The position numbers and the translations under genes were made by a program. The notes under the pieces were generated by a model. The model was not told the origin of the DNA. It made no database searches and was given only the letters and a program-made list of their open reading frames with translations. Positions 54,424 through 64,000 of a stretch of DNA of 64,000 nt are shown here, piece by piece. The stretch spans positions 1 through 64,000 of the forward strand of contig NZ_FOOR01000016.1 of assembly GCF_900113255.1 (NCBI RefSeq), given 5' to 3'. The DNA is from Novosphingobium sp. CF614. GTDB taxonomy: Bacteria > Pseudomonadota > Alphaproteobacteria > Sphingomonadales > Sphingomonadaceae. Numbering within the stretch: the first letter of the stretch is position 1; each line of letters starts with the position of its first letter.

Positions 54424-54908
54424 GCAGCCTCAACCACCTGATAAAGAGCTTCACGCTCTGGGAGTTCGTCAAAGCCCACTGGCTGACCTTGAAGTATTTC
54501 TTCAAGCCCAAGGCGACGATCAACTACCCGTTCGAGAAGAACCCGCTCTCGCCCCGCTTTCGCGGCGAGCATGCGCTGCGCCGTTATCCCAACGGCGAGG
54601 AGCGCTGTATTGCCTGCAAGCTGTGCGAGGCGATCTGTCCGGCGCAGGCGATCACCATCGAGGCGGCGCCGCGTGAGGATGGCTCGCGCCGCACCACGCG
54701 CTACGACATCGACATGACCAAGTGCATCTACTGCGGCTTCTGCCAGGAAGCCTGCCCGGTCGATGCCATCGTCGAGGGGCCGAACTTCGAATATGCGACC
54801 GAAACGCGCGAGGAACTGCTCTACGACAAGACCAAGCTGCTGGCGAACGGGGACAAGTGGGAGCGGGCGATCGCCGCGAACCTTGAAGCCGATGCGCCGT
54901 ATCGCTAG
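54420..54908 (+). CDS. nuoI: NADH-quinone oxidoreductase subunit I
   Basis: The 23-kDa-type ferredoxin-like subunit with clusters N6a and N6b, 162 residues. Two classical motifs: [17 protein letters not shown] and [17 protein letters not shown]. The N-terminal amphipathic segment ([20 protein letters not shown]) and the [16 protein letters not shown] block are as expected. It lies in the connecting arm between NuoG and NuoB. The ATG overlaps the preceding stop. A repeat follows. Confidence 0.98.
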   Translation: MSSLNHLIKSFTLWEFVKAHWLTLKYFFKPKATINYPFEKNPLSPRFRGEHALRRYPNGEERCIACKLCEAICPAQAITIEAAPREDGSRRTTRYDIDMTKCIYCGFCQEACPVDAIVEGPNFEYATETREELLYDKTKLLANGDKWERAIAANLEADAPYR

Positions 54909-54940
54909 GGGGCACGCGATGAATCGGGGCACCACCAAAG

Positions 54941-55074
54941 TCCTCCCCGCAGCGGGGAGGGGGACCATGCGAAGCATGGTGGAGGGGACTCTCGCCGCGC
55001 CGCGGCGCTGCGTGAGGAGGCCGATCCCCTCCGTCAGCGGCTGCGCCGCTGCCACCTCCCCGTTCCGGGGAGGA
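54941..55074. repeat. Multi-hairpin repeat in the nuoI-nuoJ gap, copy 4
   Basis: Hairpins: CCTCCCCGC/GCGGGGAGG, ACCATGC/GCATGGT, GGAGGGG/CCCCTCC around a variable arm, AGCGGC/GCCGCT, and CCTCCCCG/CGGGGAGG. The second stem differs from the other copies at two base pairs, both kept paired. The end GGGGAGGA lies 5 bases before the nuoJ ATG. Confidence 0.92.
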
Positions 55075-55079
55075 TACGC

Positions 55080-55697
55080 ATGATCCACGTTATCGCCTTC
55101 TATCTCTTCGCGGTGATGACCGTCGGTTCGGGCGCGATCACCATCCTGTCGCGCAATCCGGTGCATTCGGTGCTCTGGCTGATCCTGGCATTCTTCAATG
55201 CCGCCGGCCTGATGATCCTGGTCGGCGCCGAGTTCATCGCCATGCTGCTGGTGATCGTCTACGTCGGCGCGGTAGCAGTGCTGTTCCTGTTCGTGGTCAT
55301 GATGCTCGACATCGACTTCGCCGAACTGCGCGCCGGTTTCGTGCGCTATTTTCCGTTCGGCGCGCTGGTGGCGATCGTGCTGCTGGCGGAAATCGTGCTC
55401 GGCATCGGCGCCTACCGGGCCGGAGCGCTCCGGCTCGGCACGCCCGACGGCACCGCCGCGACGCCGGCCGGCGCCTCCAATATCGAGGCGATCGGCGCGC
55501 TGCTCTATACCCGCTACCTGTTCCTGTTCGAAGCGGCTGGCGTGGTCCTGCTGGTCGCCATGATCGGCGCGATCGTGCTCACCCATCGCCAGCGCACCGA
55601 CGTGCGCGGCCAGAAGGTCTCGAAGCAGATCGCGCGGCGCCCGGACGAGGCGACCGTCAATGTGAAGCCGGAAGTCGGCAAGGGGGTCTCGCTGTGA
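55080..55697 (+). CDS. nuoJ: NADH-quinone oxidoreductase subunit J
   Basis: A membrane subunit, 205 residues, with about five membrane segments. The conserved beginning is IHVIAFYLFAVMTVGSGAIT, followed by NPVHSVLWLILAFFNAAGL and GAEFIAMLLVIVYVGAVAVL with the pi-bulge region of helix 3. The C-terminal 40 residues are soluble (HRQRTDVRGQKVSKQIARR). The ATG at 55080 follows the repeat-derived ribosome site. Confidence 0.97.
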   Translation: MIHVIAFYLFAVMTVGSGAITILSRNPVHSVLWLILAFFNAAGLMILVGAEFIAMLLVIVYVGAVAVLFLFVVMMLDIDFAELRAGFVRYFPFGALVAIVLLAEIVLGIGAYRAGALRLGTPDGTAATPAGASNIEAIGALLYTRYLFLFEAAGVVLLVAMIGAIVLTHRQRTDVRGQKVSKQIARRPDEATVNVKPEVGKGVSL

Positions 55698-55716
55698 TCC
55701 AGGGCTGTTCCAAAGC

Positions 55717-55790
55717 CCCGCTCGTCCCGTCGAAGGACGATTGGCGGGCGCGCCGCATCGGCATGCTTCGACAAGCGCGGCATGAGCGGG
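55717..55790. repeat. Inverted pair of the CTTCGACAAGC repeat in the nuoJ-nuoK gap
   Basis: The left arm CCCGCTCGTCCCGTCGAAGG (55717-55736) and right arm TGCTTCGACAAGCGCGGC plus ATGAGCGGG (55764-55790) are inverted. It belongs to the TTCGACAAGCTCAGG family, with changes in the middle of the arms. Confidence 0.75.
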
Positions 55791-55821
55791 TCTTGGGGAT
55801 ATACCGGGCGGGAGCCAGCGC

Positions 55822-56127
55822 ATGATCGGCATCGAACACTATGTCGTGGTCAGCTCGATCCTGTTCGTGCTCGGCGTGCTCGGCATTTTCCTGAACCGCA
55901 AGAACGTGATCGTGATCCTGATGGCGATCGAGCTGATCCTGCTGGCGGTCAACATCAACCTGGTGGCCTTCAGCGCCTTCCTGCACGACCTCACCGGCCA
56001 GATCTTCGCGATGTTCGTGCTGACGGTGGCGGCGGGCGAGGCGGCGGTGGGGCTGGCCATCCTCGTGATCTACTATCGTGGCCGCGGCACTATCGCCGTC
56101 GACGATGTCAACCGGATGAAGGGGTGA
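55822..56127 (+). CDS. nuoK: NADH-quinone oxidoreductase subunit K
   Basis: A small antiporter-like membrane subunit, 101 residues with three membrane segments. Signature: [20 protein letters not shown], then [20 protein letters not shown] with the conserved glutamate of helix 2, and [20 protein letters not shown] with the second key glutamate. Both glutamates of the proton path are present. The next gap holds another repeat. Confidence 0.98.
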   Translation: MIGIEHYVVVSSILFVLGVLGIFLNRKNVIVILMAIELILLAVNINLVAFSAFLHDLTGQIFAMFVLTVAAGEAAVGLAILVIYYRGRGTIAVDDVNRMKG

Positions 56128-56147
56128 TCGCCATGCGCACCCATCGT

Positions 56148-56236
56148 TCGTCATTGCGAGGCGGCGCCGGCGCCGCGCCAATCCAAGGCTGCGCGTGGGG
56201 GCTCTGGATTGCTTCGCCTGCGGCTCGCGATGACGA
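56148..56236. repeat. Inverted-repeat element in the nuoK-nuoL gap (CGTCATTGCGAG type)
   Basis: The left end TCGTCATTGCGAG and right end CTCGCGATGACGA are inverted, and an inner pair GCCAATCCAAGGC/GGATTGC belongs to the same well-known bacterial repeat (CGTCATTGCGAG...GCAATCCAG). It ends 12 bases before the nuoL ATG. Confidence 0.85.
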
Positions 56237-56248
56237 GGAACTGAACTG

Positions 56249-58294
56249 ATGGACCCGATCCTCCTTATCGTCTTCCTGCCGATGCTGGCGGCGATCGTCG
56301 CGGGGCTCGGCAACAAGCAGCTGGGCAACCTGGCAGCCAAGTCGCTGACCACCGGCGCGCTGTTCGTCGCCTGCGCGCTGTCCTGGCAGATTTTCCTCGG
56401 TTTCCTGACCGCAAGCCAGAGCGAACACGTCGTGCCGGTGCTCAAGTGGGTCCAGTCGGGCACGCTGAGCTTCGACTGGACGCTCAGGGTGGATACGCTC
56501 ACCGCCGTGATGCTGGTCGTCATCACCTCGGTCTCGGCGCTGGTGCACCTCTATTCCTGGGGGTACATGGCCGAAGACCCGGACCAGCCGCGCTTCTTCG
56601 CCTACCTCTCGCTGTTCACCTTCGCCATGCTGATGCTGGTGACGGCGGACAACCTGGTGCAGATGTTCTTCGGCTGGGAAGGCGTGGGCCTGGCATCGTA
56701 CCTGCTGATCGGCTTCTGGTTCCGCAAGCCTTCGGCCAGCGCCGCCGCGATCAAGGCCTTCGTGGTCAACCGCGTGGGCGACCTGGGCTTCATGCTCGGC
56801 ATCTTCGGCACTTTCCTGGTGTTCGGCACCGTCTCCATCCCGGATATCCTGGCCGCCGCGCCAGGCATGGCGGGATCGACCATCGGCTTCCTGGGCTGCC
56901 GGTTCGATACCATGACGGTGCTGTGCATTCTCCTGTTCATCGGCGCCATGGGCAAGTCCGCGCAGCTCGGCCTCCACACCTGGCTGCCCGACGCGATGGA
57001 GGGTCCGACCCCGGTTTCGGCGCTGATCCACGCCGCCACCATGGTCACCGCCGGCGTGTTCATGGTCTGCCGCCTCTCGCCGATGTTCGAGACCAGCCCA
57101 ACGGCGATGCACTTCATCACCTTCATCGGTGGGGCGACCTGCTTCTTCGCCGCGACCGTCGGTTGCACGCAGTGGGACATCAAGCGCGTGATCGCCTATT
57201 CCACCTGTTCGCAGCTGGGCTACATGTTCTTCGCGGCGGGCGTCGGTGCCTTCGGCGCCGCCATGTTCCACTTGTTCACCCATGCCTTCTTCAAGGCGCT
57301 GCTGTTCCTGGGCGCCGGCTCGGTCATCCACGCGATGCACCATGAGCAGGACATGCGCTTCTACGGCAACCTGAGGAAGCATATCCCGCTCACGTTCTGG
57401 ACGATGACCGCCGGCACGCTGGCCATCACCGGTGTCGGCATCGCGGGCTTCGTCGGTTTCGCCGGCTTCTATTCGAAGGACGCGATCCTCGAAGCGGCGT
57501 TCGCCTCGGGCACTCCGGTCGGCCAGTTCGCCTTCTGGATGGGCATCTTCGCCGCGCTGATGACGAGCTTCTACTCCTGGCGCCTGGTGTTCCTGACCTT
57601 CTTCGGCAAGGAACGCTGGGCCGGCTCCGAGCATATCCAGCACGCCGTGCACGACGCGCACGGCCACGGCGACCATGGCCACGACGGCGATGCGCACGGG
57701 GACCACGGGCATGGGGATCATGGCGACGGCACCGCCGGCTATCACCCGCATGAGAGTCCGCTGGTCATGCTGCTGCCGCTGCTGATCCTCGCGCTGGGTG
57801 CGATCTTTGCCGGCTTCGTGTTCCACGACGCCTTCGTGTCGGAAGGCACGGGCGATTTCTGGAAAGGCGCGCTGGTTTTCCACGAGCACCTGATCCACGC
57901 CATGCACGGCGTGCCGACCTGGGTGAAATGGGCTCCCTTCACGGTCATGGCGCTCGGCCTGCTGACCGCCTGGTACGGCTACATCCGCAACCTTCGCTTC
58001 CCGGCCATGGTCGCGGAGCAGCTCGGGCCGGTCTACACCTTCGTCTATCGCAAGTGGATGTTCGACGAGCTTTACCACTACGCCTTCGTCGTCCCGGCGT
58101 TCTGGCTGGGCACGGTGTTCTGGAAGGTGGTGGACATCGGCATGATCGACCGGTTCGGCCCGGACGGCGCCGCCTGGGCCGTCGCCAGGGGATCGACTTA
58201 CGCGCAGAAGGTCCAGTCGGGTTATCTGTACAGCTATGCTCTTGTCATGCTGCTGGGCCTCGTCGGCGCCATCAGCTGGGTGATCGCGAGATAA
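56249..58294 (+). CDS. nuoL: NADH-quinone oxidoreductase subunit L
   Basis: The distal proton-pumping antiporter-like subunit, 681 residues with about 16 membrane segments and a long lateral helix. Signature: [58 protein letters not shown] and [20 protein letters not shown]. Around residues 465-500 a loop is extremely His/Asp/Gly-rich ([20 protein letters not shown] and on), not part of the standard fold. The start follows the CGTCATTGCGAG-type element. nuoM begins 1 base after its stop. Confidence 0.97.
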   Translation: MDPILLIVFLPMLAAIVAGLGNKQLGNLAAKSLTTGALFVACALSWQIFLGFLTASQSEHVVPVLKWVQSGTLSFDWTLRVDTLTAVMLVVITSVSALVHLYSWGYMAEDPDQPRFFAYLSLFTFAMLMLVTADNLVQMFFGWEGVGLASYLLIGFWFRKPSASAAAIKAFVVNRVGDLGFMLGIFGTFLVFGTVSIPDILAAAPGMAGSTIGFLGCRFDTMTVLCILLFIGAMGKSAQLGLHTWLPDAMEGPTPVSALIHAATMVTAGVFMVCRLSPMFETSPTAMHFITFIGGATCFFAATVGCTQWDIKRVIAYSTCSQLGYMFFAAGVGAFGAAMFHLFTHAFFKALLFLGAGSVIHAMHHEQDMRFYGNLRKHIPLTFWTMTAGTLAITGVGIAGFVGFAGFYSKDAILEAAFASGTPVGQFAFWMGIFAALMTSFYSWRLVFLTFFGKERWAGSEHIQHAVHDAHGHGDHGHDGDAHGDHGHGDHGDGTAGYHPHESPLVMLLPLLILALGAIFAGFVFHDAFVSEGTGDFWKGALVFHEHLIHAMHGVPTWVKWAPFTVMALGLLTAWYGYIRNLRFPAMVAEQLGPVYTFVYRKWMFDELYHYAFVVPAFWLGTVFWKVVDIGMIDRFGPDGAAWAVARGSTYAQKVQSGYLYSYALVMLLGLVGAISWVIAR

Positions 58295-58295
58295 G

Positions 58296-59858
58296 ATGAT
58301 GGGTGGTTTTCCGATCCTCAGCCTGATGCTGCTGGTGCCGCTCGCGGCGGCGCTGGCTTGTCTCTTCCTCGATGCGAAAGCGGCGCGCGCGCTGGCGCTG
58401 GTCGCCACGCTGGCCGATCTCGGGCTGGGCGTGGTGCTCTGGCTCAATTTCGACATCGGCGGCGCGCAGTGGCAGTTCACCGAGCGGCTGGGGCTGTTCT
58501 CGGGCTTCTCCTATGCGCTCGGCATCGACGGCATCGCGCTCCTGCTCATCATGCTGTCGGTCTTCCTGATGCCGATCTGCATCGGCGCGAGCTGGAAATC
58601 GATCGAGAAGCGCGTCGGCGAATACATGGCCGCGTTCCTGCTGATGGAAACGCTGATGATCGGCGTCTTCGCGGCGCAGGACCTGTTCCTGTTCTACATG
58701 TTCTTCGAGGCCGGCCTGATCCCGATGTACCTCATCATCGGGATCTGGGGCGGGCAGGACCGCATCTACGCCGCCTACAAGTTCTTCCTCTACACCCTGC
58801 TCGGCTCGGTGCTGATGCTGGTGGCGATGCTGTGGATGGTCCACGAAGCCGGCACCGCCGACATCCCGACCCTCATGGCCTATGACTTCACGCCGCAGGC
58901 CCAGACCTGGCTGTGGCTGGCCTTTTTCGCCAGCTTCGCGGTGAAGATGCCGATGTGGCCGGTCCACACCTGGCTGCCGGCCGCGCACGTCCAGGCGCCG
59001 ACCGCCGGCTCGGTGATCCTGGCCGGCGTCCTGCTCAAGATGGGCGGCTACGGTTTCATCCGCTTCTCGCTGCCGATGTTTCCCGAAGCCTCCGCCATGT
59101 TCGGCCCGCTGGTCTGGGGCTTGTCGATGGCGGCGGTGGTGGTGACCTCGCTGATCGCGCTGGTCCAGCACGACATGAAGAAGCTGATCGCCTATTCCTC
59201 GGTCGCGCACATGGCGATCGTGACGATCGGGCTGTTCGCGTTCAACCAGCAGGGCCTGGAAGGCTCGATGATGGTCATGCTCAGCCATGGCCTCGTCTCG
59301 GGGGCGCTGTTCCTGTGCGTGGGCATCATCTATGATCGCCTGCATACCCGCGAGATCGACCGCTACGGCGGCCTTTCGATCAACATGCCGCGCTATGCGC
59401 TGTTCTTCATGCTCTTCACGATGGCCTCGGTCGGCCTTCCGGGCACCAGCGGCTTCGTCGGCGAGTTCCTGAGCCTTGCCGGCATCTACCAGGTTTCGAC
59501 CTGGACCGCGTTGATCTGCGCCACCGGCATCATTCTGGGCGCGGCCTATATGCTCTATCTCTATCGCCGGGTGGCGTTCGGGGACCAGAAGAACGCCGAT
59601 GCCGCCGCCATGGCCGACCTTGACTTGCGCGAACTCCTCATGGTGGTTCCGCTGGGGCTCGCGGTGCTGTGGATGGGCGTCTATCCGGAAAGCTTCATCG
59701 CGCCGATGCGCGCCGATATCGCGGCGCTGGAAGCCAGGATCGCGCGCGCCGCGCCGGCGGGAGACAGCCAGGTCGCACCGGGGGGTGCCGTTGGGGGCAC
59801 CGGGGGCAAGGAACAGCCTGCGCCGGAACACGCATCCGCGCATGGGGGGGCACACTGA
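58296..59858 (+). CDS. nuoM: NADH-quinone oxidoreductase subunit M
   Basis: An antiporter-like proton-pumping subunit, 520 residues with about 14 membrane segments. Signature: [40 protein letters not shown] with the conserved glutamate, [40 protein letters not shown] and [20 protein letters not shown]. The C-terminal 35 residues are low-complexity (Gly/Ala/His, ending HASAHGGAH). The stop overlaps nuoN (TGATG). Confidence 0.97.
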   Translation: MMGGFPILSLMLLVPLAAALACLFLDAKAARALALVATLADLGLGVVLWLNFDIGGAQWQFTERLGLFSGFSYALGIDGIALLLIMLSVFLMPICIGASWKSIEKRVGEYMAAFLLMETLMIGVFAAQDLFLFYMFFEAGLIPMYLIIGIWGGQDRIYAAYKFFLYTLLGSVLMLVAMLWMVHEAGTADIPTLMAYDFTPQAQTWLWLAFFASFAVKMPMWPVHTWLPAAHVQAPTAGSVILAGVLLKMGGYGFIRFSLPMFPEASAMFGPLVWGLSMAAVVVTSLIALVQHDMKKLIAYSSVAHMAIVTIGLFAFNQQGLEGSMMVMLSHGLVSGALFLCVGIIYDRLHTREIDRYGGLSINMPRYALFFMLFTMASVGLPGTSGFVGEFLSLAGIYQVSTWTALICATGIILGAAYMLYLYRRVAFGDQKNADAAAMADLDLRELLMVVPLGLAVLWMGVYPESFIAPMRADIAALEARIARAAPAGDSQVAPGGAVGGTGGKEQPAPEHASAHGGAH

Positions 59859-61321
59859 TGGACTGGTCGCAGTCGCTGCGCCTGATCGCGCCGGAAGAAT
59901 CACTGAGCCTGGCGGGTCTGGTCCTGCTCTTGGTTGCCGCCTGGAGCGGTGACAAGGCCGCGCGCCTGATCTCGATCCTTGCAGTGGCCGCGCTGGCCGC
60001 TGCCGCCGTGCTGGTGGCGCCCGCGCTGTGCGGCGGCGCCATGGGCCCGGATACCTCGGCGTTCTTCGGCCAGTTCCGGGCCGACGCTTTCGCCGGTTAT
60101 GCCAAGATCCTGATCTACGTTTCGGCCGCCGCTTCGCTGGTGATCGCGCCCGCCTTCTTCGAGCGTTTCAACGCGATGCGCGCCGAATATCCGATCCTGG
60201 TGCTCTTCGCCGCGCTGGGCATGAGCATCATGGTCTCGGCGGGCGATCTTATCACGCTCTACATCGGCCTCGAGATGAACTCGCTCGCCGCCTACGTGCT
60301 GGCCGCGTTCCTGCGGACGGACGGGCGCTCTGCCGAAGCGGGCCTCAAGTACTTCGTGCTGGGCGCCCTGGCCTCGGGCATCCTGCTGTTCGGCATGAGC
60401 CTGACTTACGGTTTCACCGGCACCACCGCGTTTGCCGGCATCAACGCGGCGCTGGCCGGCGGCCTGTCGAACGGGGCGCTGTTCGGCGTGGTCTTCATGC
60501 TGGCGGGGCTCGCCTTCAAGATCAGCGCGGTGCCGTTCCACATGTGGACGCCCGACGTCTACGAAGGCGCGCCCACGCCGGTGACGACGTTCTTCGCCAC
60601 CGCGCCCAAGGTGGCGGCGCTGGGCCTGACGATGCGCGTCATGCTGGATGCTTTCGGCGGGCAGGCGGCGGCCTGGCAGCAGATCGTGCTGTTCGTCGCG
60701 CTGGCCTCGATCGTGGTCGGCGCGCTCGGCGCGATCGGCCAGGCCAACATCAAGCGGCTGATGGCCTATTCCTCGATCAACAACGTCGGCTTCATCCTCG
60801 TCGGTCTCGCGGTGGCGACGCCCGAGGGGGCGTCGGCCATGCTGTTCTACCTGGCGATCTACGTCGCGATGTCGCTGGGCGGCTTCGTCGCGATCCTGAT
60901 GCTGAAGGACGCGAACGGCGACTATGTCGAGGAGATCGCCAGCCTCGCGGGTCTTTCGCGCACACGTCCGGCGCTGGCGCTCGGCATTGCCATGATTATG
61001 TTCAGCCTTGCCGGCATCCCGCCGCTGTTCGGCTTCTGGGGCAAGTTCCTGGTATTCAGGGCGGCGGTCGACGGCGGCATGATCGCGCTCGCCGCGCTGG
61101 GCTTCGCGGCCTCGGTGATCGGCGCCTTCTATTACTTGAAAGTCGTGAAGATCATCTATTTCGATGAACCCGTCGACGTGGTGAAGGGTGAAAGCGACAT
61201 CTGGCACAAGCTGATCCTCGTGCTCTCGTGCATCTTCATCTCGCCGCTCGGCTTCCTGCTGACCCGTTGGCTCGGCGGTCTCGCCGATACGGCGGCGACC
61301 GCGCTGTTCCACACGCTTTGA
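59858..61321 (+). CDS. nuoN: NADH-quinone oxidoreductase subunit N
   Basis: The third antiporter-like subunit, 487 residues with about 14 membrane segments. Signature: LYIGLEMNSLAAYVLAAFLR, KYFVLGALASGILLFGMSL, FKISAVPFHMWTPDVYEGAP, IKRLMAYSSINNVGFILVGL and FSLAGIPPLFGFWGKFLVFR. The ATG shares its A with the nuoM stop. The stop overlaps the birA TTG start. Last gene of the complex I operon. Confidence 0.97.
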   Translation: MDWSQSLRLIAPEESLSLAGLVLLLVAAWSGDKAARLISILAVAALAAAAVLVAPALCGGAMGPDTSAFFGQFRADAFAGYAKILIYVSAAASLVIAPAFFERFNAMRAEYPILVLFAALGMSIMVSAGDLITLYIGLEMNSLAAYVLAAFLRTDGRSAEAGLKYFVLGALASGILLFGMSLTYGFTGTTAFAGINAALAGGLSNGALFGVVFMLAGLAFKISAVPFHMWTPDVYEGAPTPVTTFFATAPKVAALGLTMRVMLDAFGGQAAAWQQIVLFVALASIVVGALGAIGQANIKRLMAYSSINNVGFILVGLAVATPEGASAMLFYLAIYVAMSLGGFVAILMLKDANGDYVEEIASLAGLSRTRPALALGIAMIMFSLAGIPPLFGFWGKFLVFRAAVDGGMIALAALGFAASVIGAFYYLKVVKIIYFDEPVDVVKGESDIWHKLILVLSCIFISPLGFLLTRWLGGLADTAATALFHTL

Positions 61322-62094
61322 TCGAAGTCGTCGCGGAAACCGCGTCCACCAATGCGGAACTCGTCCGGCGCCTCGGCGCCGGCGAGCATGTCCCGGAAGG
61401 GTATTGGCTGCGGGCGGTCCGCCAGAGCGCGGGCCGAGGGCGGCGCGGCCGGGAATGGCTGTCTCCGGAGGGCAATCTGGCCTGCAGCACGGTGGTGACC
61501 CTGCGGGCGGACGATCCGCCGGTTCACACGCTGACCTTCGTGACGGCCCTCGCGGTGCATGATGTGATCCAGGATGAACTCGGCTCCATCGACCGCTGCA
61601 TCCTCAAGTGGCCCAACGACGTGCTCGTGAACGGCGCCAAGATCTGCGGCATCCTGCTCGAACGCTGCGGCAATCAGGTGGTGGCAGGCATCGGCGTCAA
61701 CGTGCGCGGCGCGCCCGAGGTGCCGGGACGGGCGACGACATCGCTGCATGCCGTCAGTCCCGGCAACGAAAGCGATGCCGCAGCCGTTCTCGATCGCCTC
61801 GCGGTTCGTTTCGCCCCCCGCCTGGCGCAGTGGCGCGCCGAGGGTCTCGCCCCCGTGCTGGTCGACTGGCAGCAACGCGCCTCTCCGGTGGGAACGCCGC
61901 TGCTGGTGACACTGGACGGGCCGGGGGACGGGCCGGGGGACGGGCCGGGGGACGGGCAGGGGGACGCCGCGGGGGACGGGGAGTGCAGCCTGGCCGGCAC
62001 TTTCGCCGGGCTTGACCCGGACGGCGCTCTGCGCTTGCGTCTCGCCGACGGGAGCCTACGTGTCATCCACGCGGGCGACGTTTCGCTCGTCTGA
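61318..62094 (+). CDS. birA: Biotin--[acetyl-CoA-carboxylase] ligase
   Basis: It activates biotin to biotinyl-AMP and attaches it to the biotin carrier protein; 258 residues. Signature: [34 protein letters not shown] (biotin/ATP loop), [20 protein letters not shown] and [15 protein letters not shown]. There is no N-terminal DNA-binding domain, so it cannot be a BirA-type repressor. The start is apparently TTG (61318), overlapping the nuoN stop by 3 bases. A 12-bp tandem repeat encodes (DGPG)3 DGQG DAAG at residues 200-219, just before or within the small C-terminal domain. Confidence 0.95.
   Translation: MIEVVAETASTNAELVRRLGAGEHVPEGYWLRAVRQSAGRGRRGREWLSPEGNLACSTVVTLRADDPPVHTLTFVTALAVHDVIQDELGSIDRCILKWPNDVLVNGAKICGILLERCGNQVVAGIGVNVRGAPEVPGRATTSLHAVSPGNESDAAAVLDRLAVRFAPRLAQWRAEGLAPVLVDWQQRASPVGTPLLVTLDGPGDGPGDGPGDGQGDAAGDGECSLAGTFAGLDPDGALRLRLADGSLRVIHAGDVSLV
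61915..61974 (+). repeat. 12-bp tandem repeat within birA
   Basis: Five units of GACGGGCCGGGG, the last two imperfect (GACGGGCAGGGG, GACGCCGCGGGG), followed by GACGGGGA. The unit length is a multiple of three, so copy-number changes would keep the frame and only alter a Asp-Gly-Pro-Gly linker. Confidence 0.9.
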
Positions 62095-62104
62095 AGGAAA
62101 ACCC

Positions 62105-62884
62105 ATGCTGCTCGCCATTGATGCCGGCAATACCAACGTCGTTTTCGCATTGCTCGAAGGCCGCGCGATCAAGGGTCGCTGGCGCATAGCCACCGATCCG
62201 CGCCGCACCGGCGACGAATACGCGGTCTGGCTGATGCAGCTCCTCGCCATTCGCGGGGTGGAGGCCAAGGCGATCGACCAGATCATCATTTCGACGGTGG
62301 TGCCGCGCGCGCTGCACAACCTCGAGATTCTCTGCCGCCATTATTTCCACGTGGAGCCGCTGGTGGCCGGCACCGGCAAGGCGGACTATGCCATCGACAT
62401 CGACGTCGACGAACCGCGCTCGCTCGGCGCCGACCGCGCGGTCAACGCGATTGCCGCCCATGCCAAGCATACGGGCGACCTGATCGTGGTGGATTTCGGA
62501 ACCGCCACGACGTTCGACGTGATCGACTTTCACGGCGCATACAAGGGCGGCATCATCGCGCCGGGCATCAACCTGTCGCTCGACGCGCTGGTGGGCAACA
62601 CCGCCAAGCTGCCGCGAATCGCCATCGAAGTGCCTCGCAGCAACAGCGTCGTCGGCCGCAATACCGAGGATCAGATGCTGATCGGCGTGTTCTGGGGCTA
62701 CGTGGCGATGATGGAGGGCCTGATCGCCCGCATCCGCGCCGAGATCGGCCGGCCCGCGAAAGTCATCGCCACTGGCGGGCTCGCGGTGCTGTTCGACGAA
62801 GTGACCGAGATTTTCGACGCGGTCGATCCCGATCTGACCATCGACGGTCTCGCGATCCTGGCGGAAAAGGCCGCTTCGAAGTGA
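62105..62884 (+). CDS. coaX: Type III pantothenate kinase
   Basis: It phosphorylates pantothenate with ATP in the first step of coenzyme A synthesis; 259 residues. Signature of the ASKHA-fold CoaX family: [18 protein letters not shown] (phosphate loop), [30 protein letters not shown] and [16 protein letters not shown]. The ATG at 62105 has GAAGGAAAA just upstream. Type III kinases are not feedback-inhibited by CoA and need a monovalent cation. The stop overlaps the rnj start (GTGA). Confidence 0.97.
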   Translation: MLLAIDAGNTNVVFALLEGRAIKGRWRIATDPRRTGDEYAVWLMQLLAIRGVEAKAIDQIIISTVVPRALHNLEILCRHYFHVEPLVAGTGKADYAIDIDVDEPRSLGADRAVNAIAAHAKHTGDLIVVDFGTATTFDVIDFHGAYKGGIIAPGINLSLDALVGNTAKLPRIAIEVPRSNSVVGRNTEDQMLIGVFWGYVAMMEGLIARIRAEIGRPAKVIATGGLAVLFDEVTEIFDAVDPDLTIDGLAILAEKAASK

Positions 62885-64000
62885 TTCCCGGCAACGAACT
62901 GCTGTTCTGCGCGCTCGGCGGCTCGGGCGAGATCGGCATGAACGTCAATCTCTACGGCTGCCAGGGCAAGTGGCTGATGGTCGACCTTGGCATGACCTTC
63001 GGCATGAACGAGTATCCGGGCGTGGAACTCGTCTTCGCCGACCTCGAATTCATCGAGACCGAGCGCGAGAACCTGCTCGGCGTGGTGCTTACCCATGCGC
63101 ATGAGGATCATATCGGCGCGGTGCCCTATTTCGCGCGGGATCTTGGCGTGCCGCTTTATGCGACGCCGTTCACGGCGAAGCTGGTCGCCGCCAAGCTGGA
63201 GGAAGCAGGCATCCTGGGCGAGGTCGAACTGATCGTCGTCGAGGATCTCGAACAGTTCCAGATCGGCCCGTTCGGCGTGCGCTACGTGCCGTTGGCGCAC
63301 TCGATCGCCGAGGGCAACGCGCTGGTGATCGAAACGCCCTATGGCCGCATCTTCCACACCGGCGACTGGAAGCTCGACGACGAGCCGCAGATCGGCACGC
63401 CTGCCACGGCGGCGGAACTCACCGCGATCGGCGATGAGGGCGTGCTGGCGCTGGTCTGCGATTCGACCAATGTCTTCAACGACAAGGCATCGGGCTCCGA
63501 AGGCGAGGTCTATCGGGGATTGCTGGAAGAGGTCAGGCGCCACGAGGGCCGCCGGGTGCTGGTGACGACGTTCGCCTCCAATGTCGCGCGGTTGCAGACG
63601 CTGGGTGATGTCGCGCGCAAGACCGGGCGCAAGCTGTGCGTGGCCGGCCGCTCGCTGGATCGCATCATCGCCGCCGGCAAGGCCTGCGGATACCTGAAGA
63701 AGCTGCCCGATGTGATCGATATCGAAACGGCGATGGACCTGCCGCGCGATGAAGTGATGATCGTCGCCACCGGCGGCCAGGGCGAGCCGCGCGCGGCGCT
63801 TGCGCGCATTTCCGAAGGCAGTCATCCGATCAAGCTGGAAGCGGGCGACGTCGTGCTGTTCTCCAGCCGCCAGATCCCCGGCAACGAGATATCGATCGGC
63901 CGGATCCAGAACCGGCTGGCCGATGCGGGCGTCCTCGTCGTGACCGACCGGCAGAGCCTCATCCATGTTTCGGGCCACCCGGGGCGGCCCGAACTCGAAA
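62881..64000 (+). CDS. rnj: Ribonuclease J, N-terminal part (cut by window edge)
   Basis: A 5' to 3' exoribonuclease/endoribonuclease of the metallo-beta-lactamase/beta-CASP class. From GTG at 62881 the frame is open to the window end (373 codons). It starts [20 protein letters not shown], has the zinc motif HAHEDH in [49 protein letters not shown], the DSTNVF block and beta-CASP pieces such as [20 protein letters not shown] and [12 protein letters not shown], then SGHPGRPE. The C-terminal third lies outside the window. The GTG overlaps the coaX stop. The window thus carries both RNase E (35006) and RNase J. Confidence 0.95.
   Translation, partial: MIPGNELLFCALGGSGEIGMNVNLYGCQGKWLMVDLGMTFGMNEYPGVELVFADLEFIETERENLLGVVLTHAHEDHIGAVPYFARDLGVPLYATPFTAKLVAAKLEEAGILGEVELIVVEDLEQFQIGPFGVRYVPLAHSIAEGNALVIETPYGRIFHTGDWKLDDEPQIGTPATAAELTAIGDEGVLALVCDSTNVFNDKASGSEGEVYRGLLEEVRRHEGRRVLVTTFASNVARLQTLGDVARKTGRKLCVAGRSLDRIIAAGKACGYLKKLPDVIDIETAMDLPRDEVMIVATGGQGEPRAALARISEGSHPIKLEAGDVVLFSSRQIPGNEISIGRIQNRLADAGVLVVTDRQSLIHVSGHPGRPELE

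Noticed and set aside
56108..58480. 790-codon antisense frame over nuoL
   Set aside because: His/Arg/Glu-rich artefact of the antisense of a membrane protein; nuoL is certain.

Overview
The window is about 64 kb of GC-rich chromosomal DNA from an alphaproteobacterium, most likely a member of the Sphingomonadales (Novosphingobium/Sphingomonas-like). This placement is inferred from the gene content: a mitochondrial-type nuo operon with separate nuoC and nuoD and a short NuoG, the run nuoN-birA-coaX-rnj, a class II DAHP synthase, an RNase E/G with a large acidic insertion in its S1 domain, and the types of intergenic repeat present. Nearly everything is core chromosome. The only obvious mobile DNA is the 3' end of an IS5-type element at the left edge, next to a tRNA-Pro gene.

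Left part (1-18.1 kb): IS5 transposase remnant, tRNA-Pro(TGG), a Yip1-like membrane protein, dnaE (replicative polymerase with a degenerate PHP domain), a PA0069-type radical SAM protein, msrB, a class A PBP, the envelope quality-control set hflK-hflC-degP, and the tightly overlapping trio mrp / orphan molybdenum-hydroxylase large subunit / hemH.

Middle part (18.1-43.5 kb): a winged-helix regulator whose promoter carries an alphaproteobacterial LexA-type box (GTTC-N7-GTTC), class II DAHP synthase, a secreted CocE/NonD hydrolase, a zinc alcohol dehydrogenase, and a BlaI-type repressor with an M56 (BlaR1-like) membrane peptidase, followed by creD. A perfect 13-bp-arm operator palindrome lies in front of blaI. 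Then come an FMN-dependent alpha-hydroxy-acid dehydrogenase, YpfJ, an M28 peptidase, aroQ, a small lipoprotein, an orphan 3TM holin, rne, and the cell-wall pair amidase / PBP1A, ending with an acetyl-CoA acetyltransferase.

Right part (43.8-64 kb): the complete 14-subunit complex I operon nuoA-N, followed by birA, coaX and the start of rnj, each overlapping or close to the next. Five non-nuo reading frames sit inside the operon: three small ones between nuoD and nuoE, a secreted two-repeat protein between nuoF and nuoG, and a small secreted protein between nuoH and nuoI. All are joined to their neighbours by stop/start overlaps.

The most distinctive feature is the repeat content. Almost every nuo junction that is not a start/stop overlap is filled by a dispersed repeat, from at least four families. 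One family (about 130 bp, four copies, three of them in nuo) folds into several hairpins whose stems differ between copies by compensatory changes. Its 3' edge provides the Shine-Dalgarno sequence of nuoF, nuoH and nuoJ. A second family (about 110 bp with terminal inverted repeats) is scattered between genes in the middle of the window.
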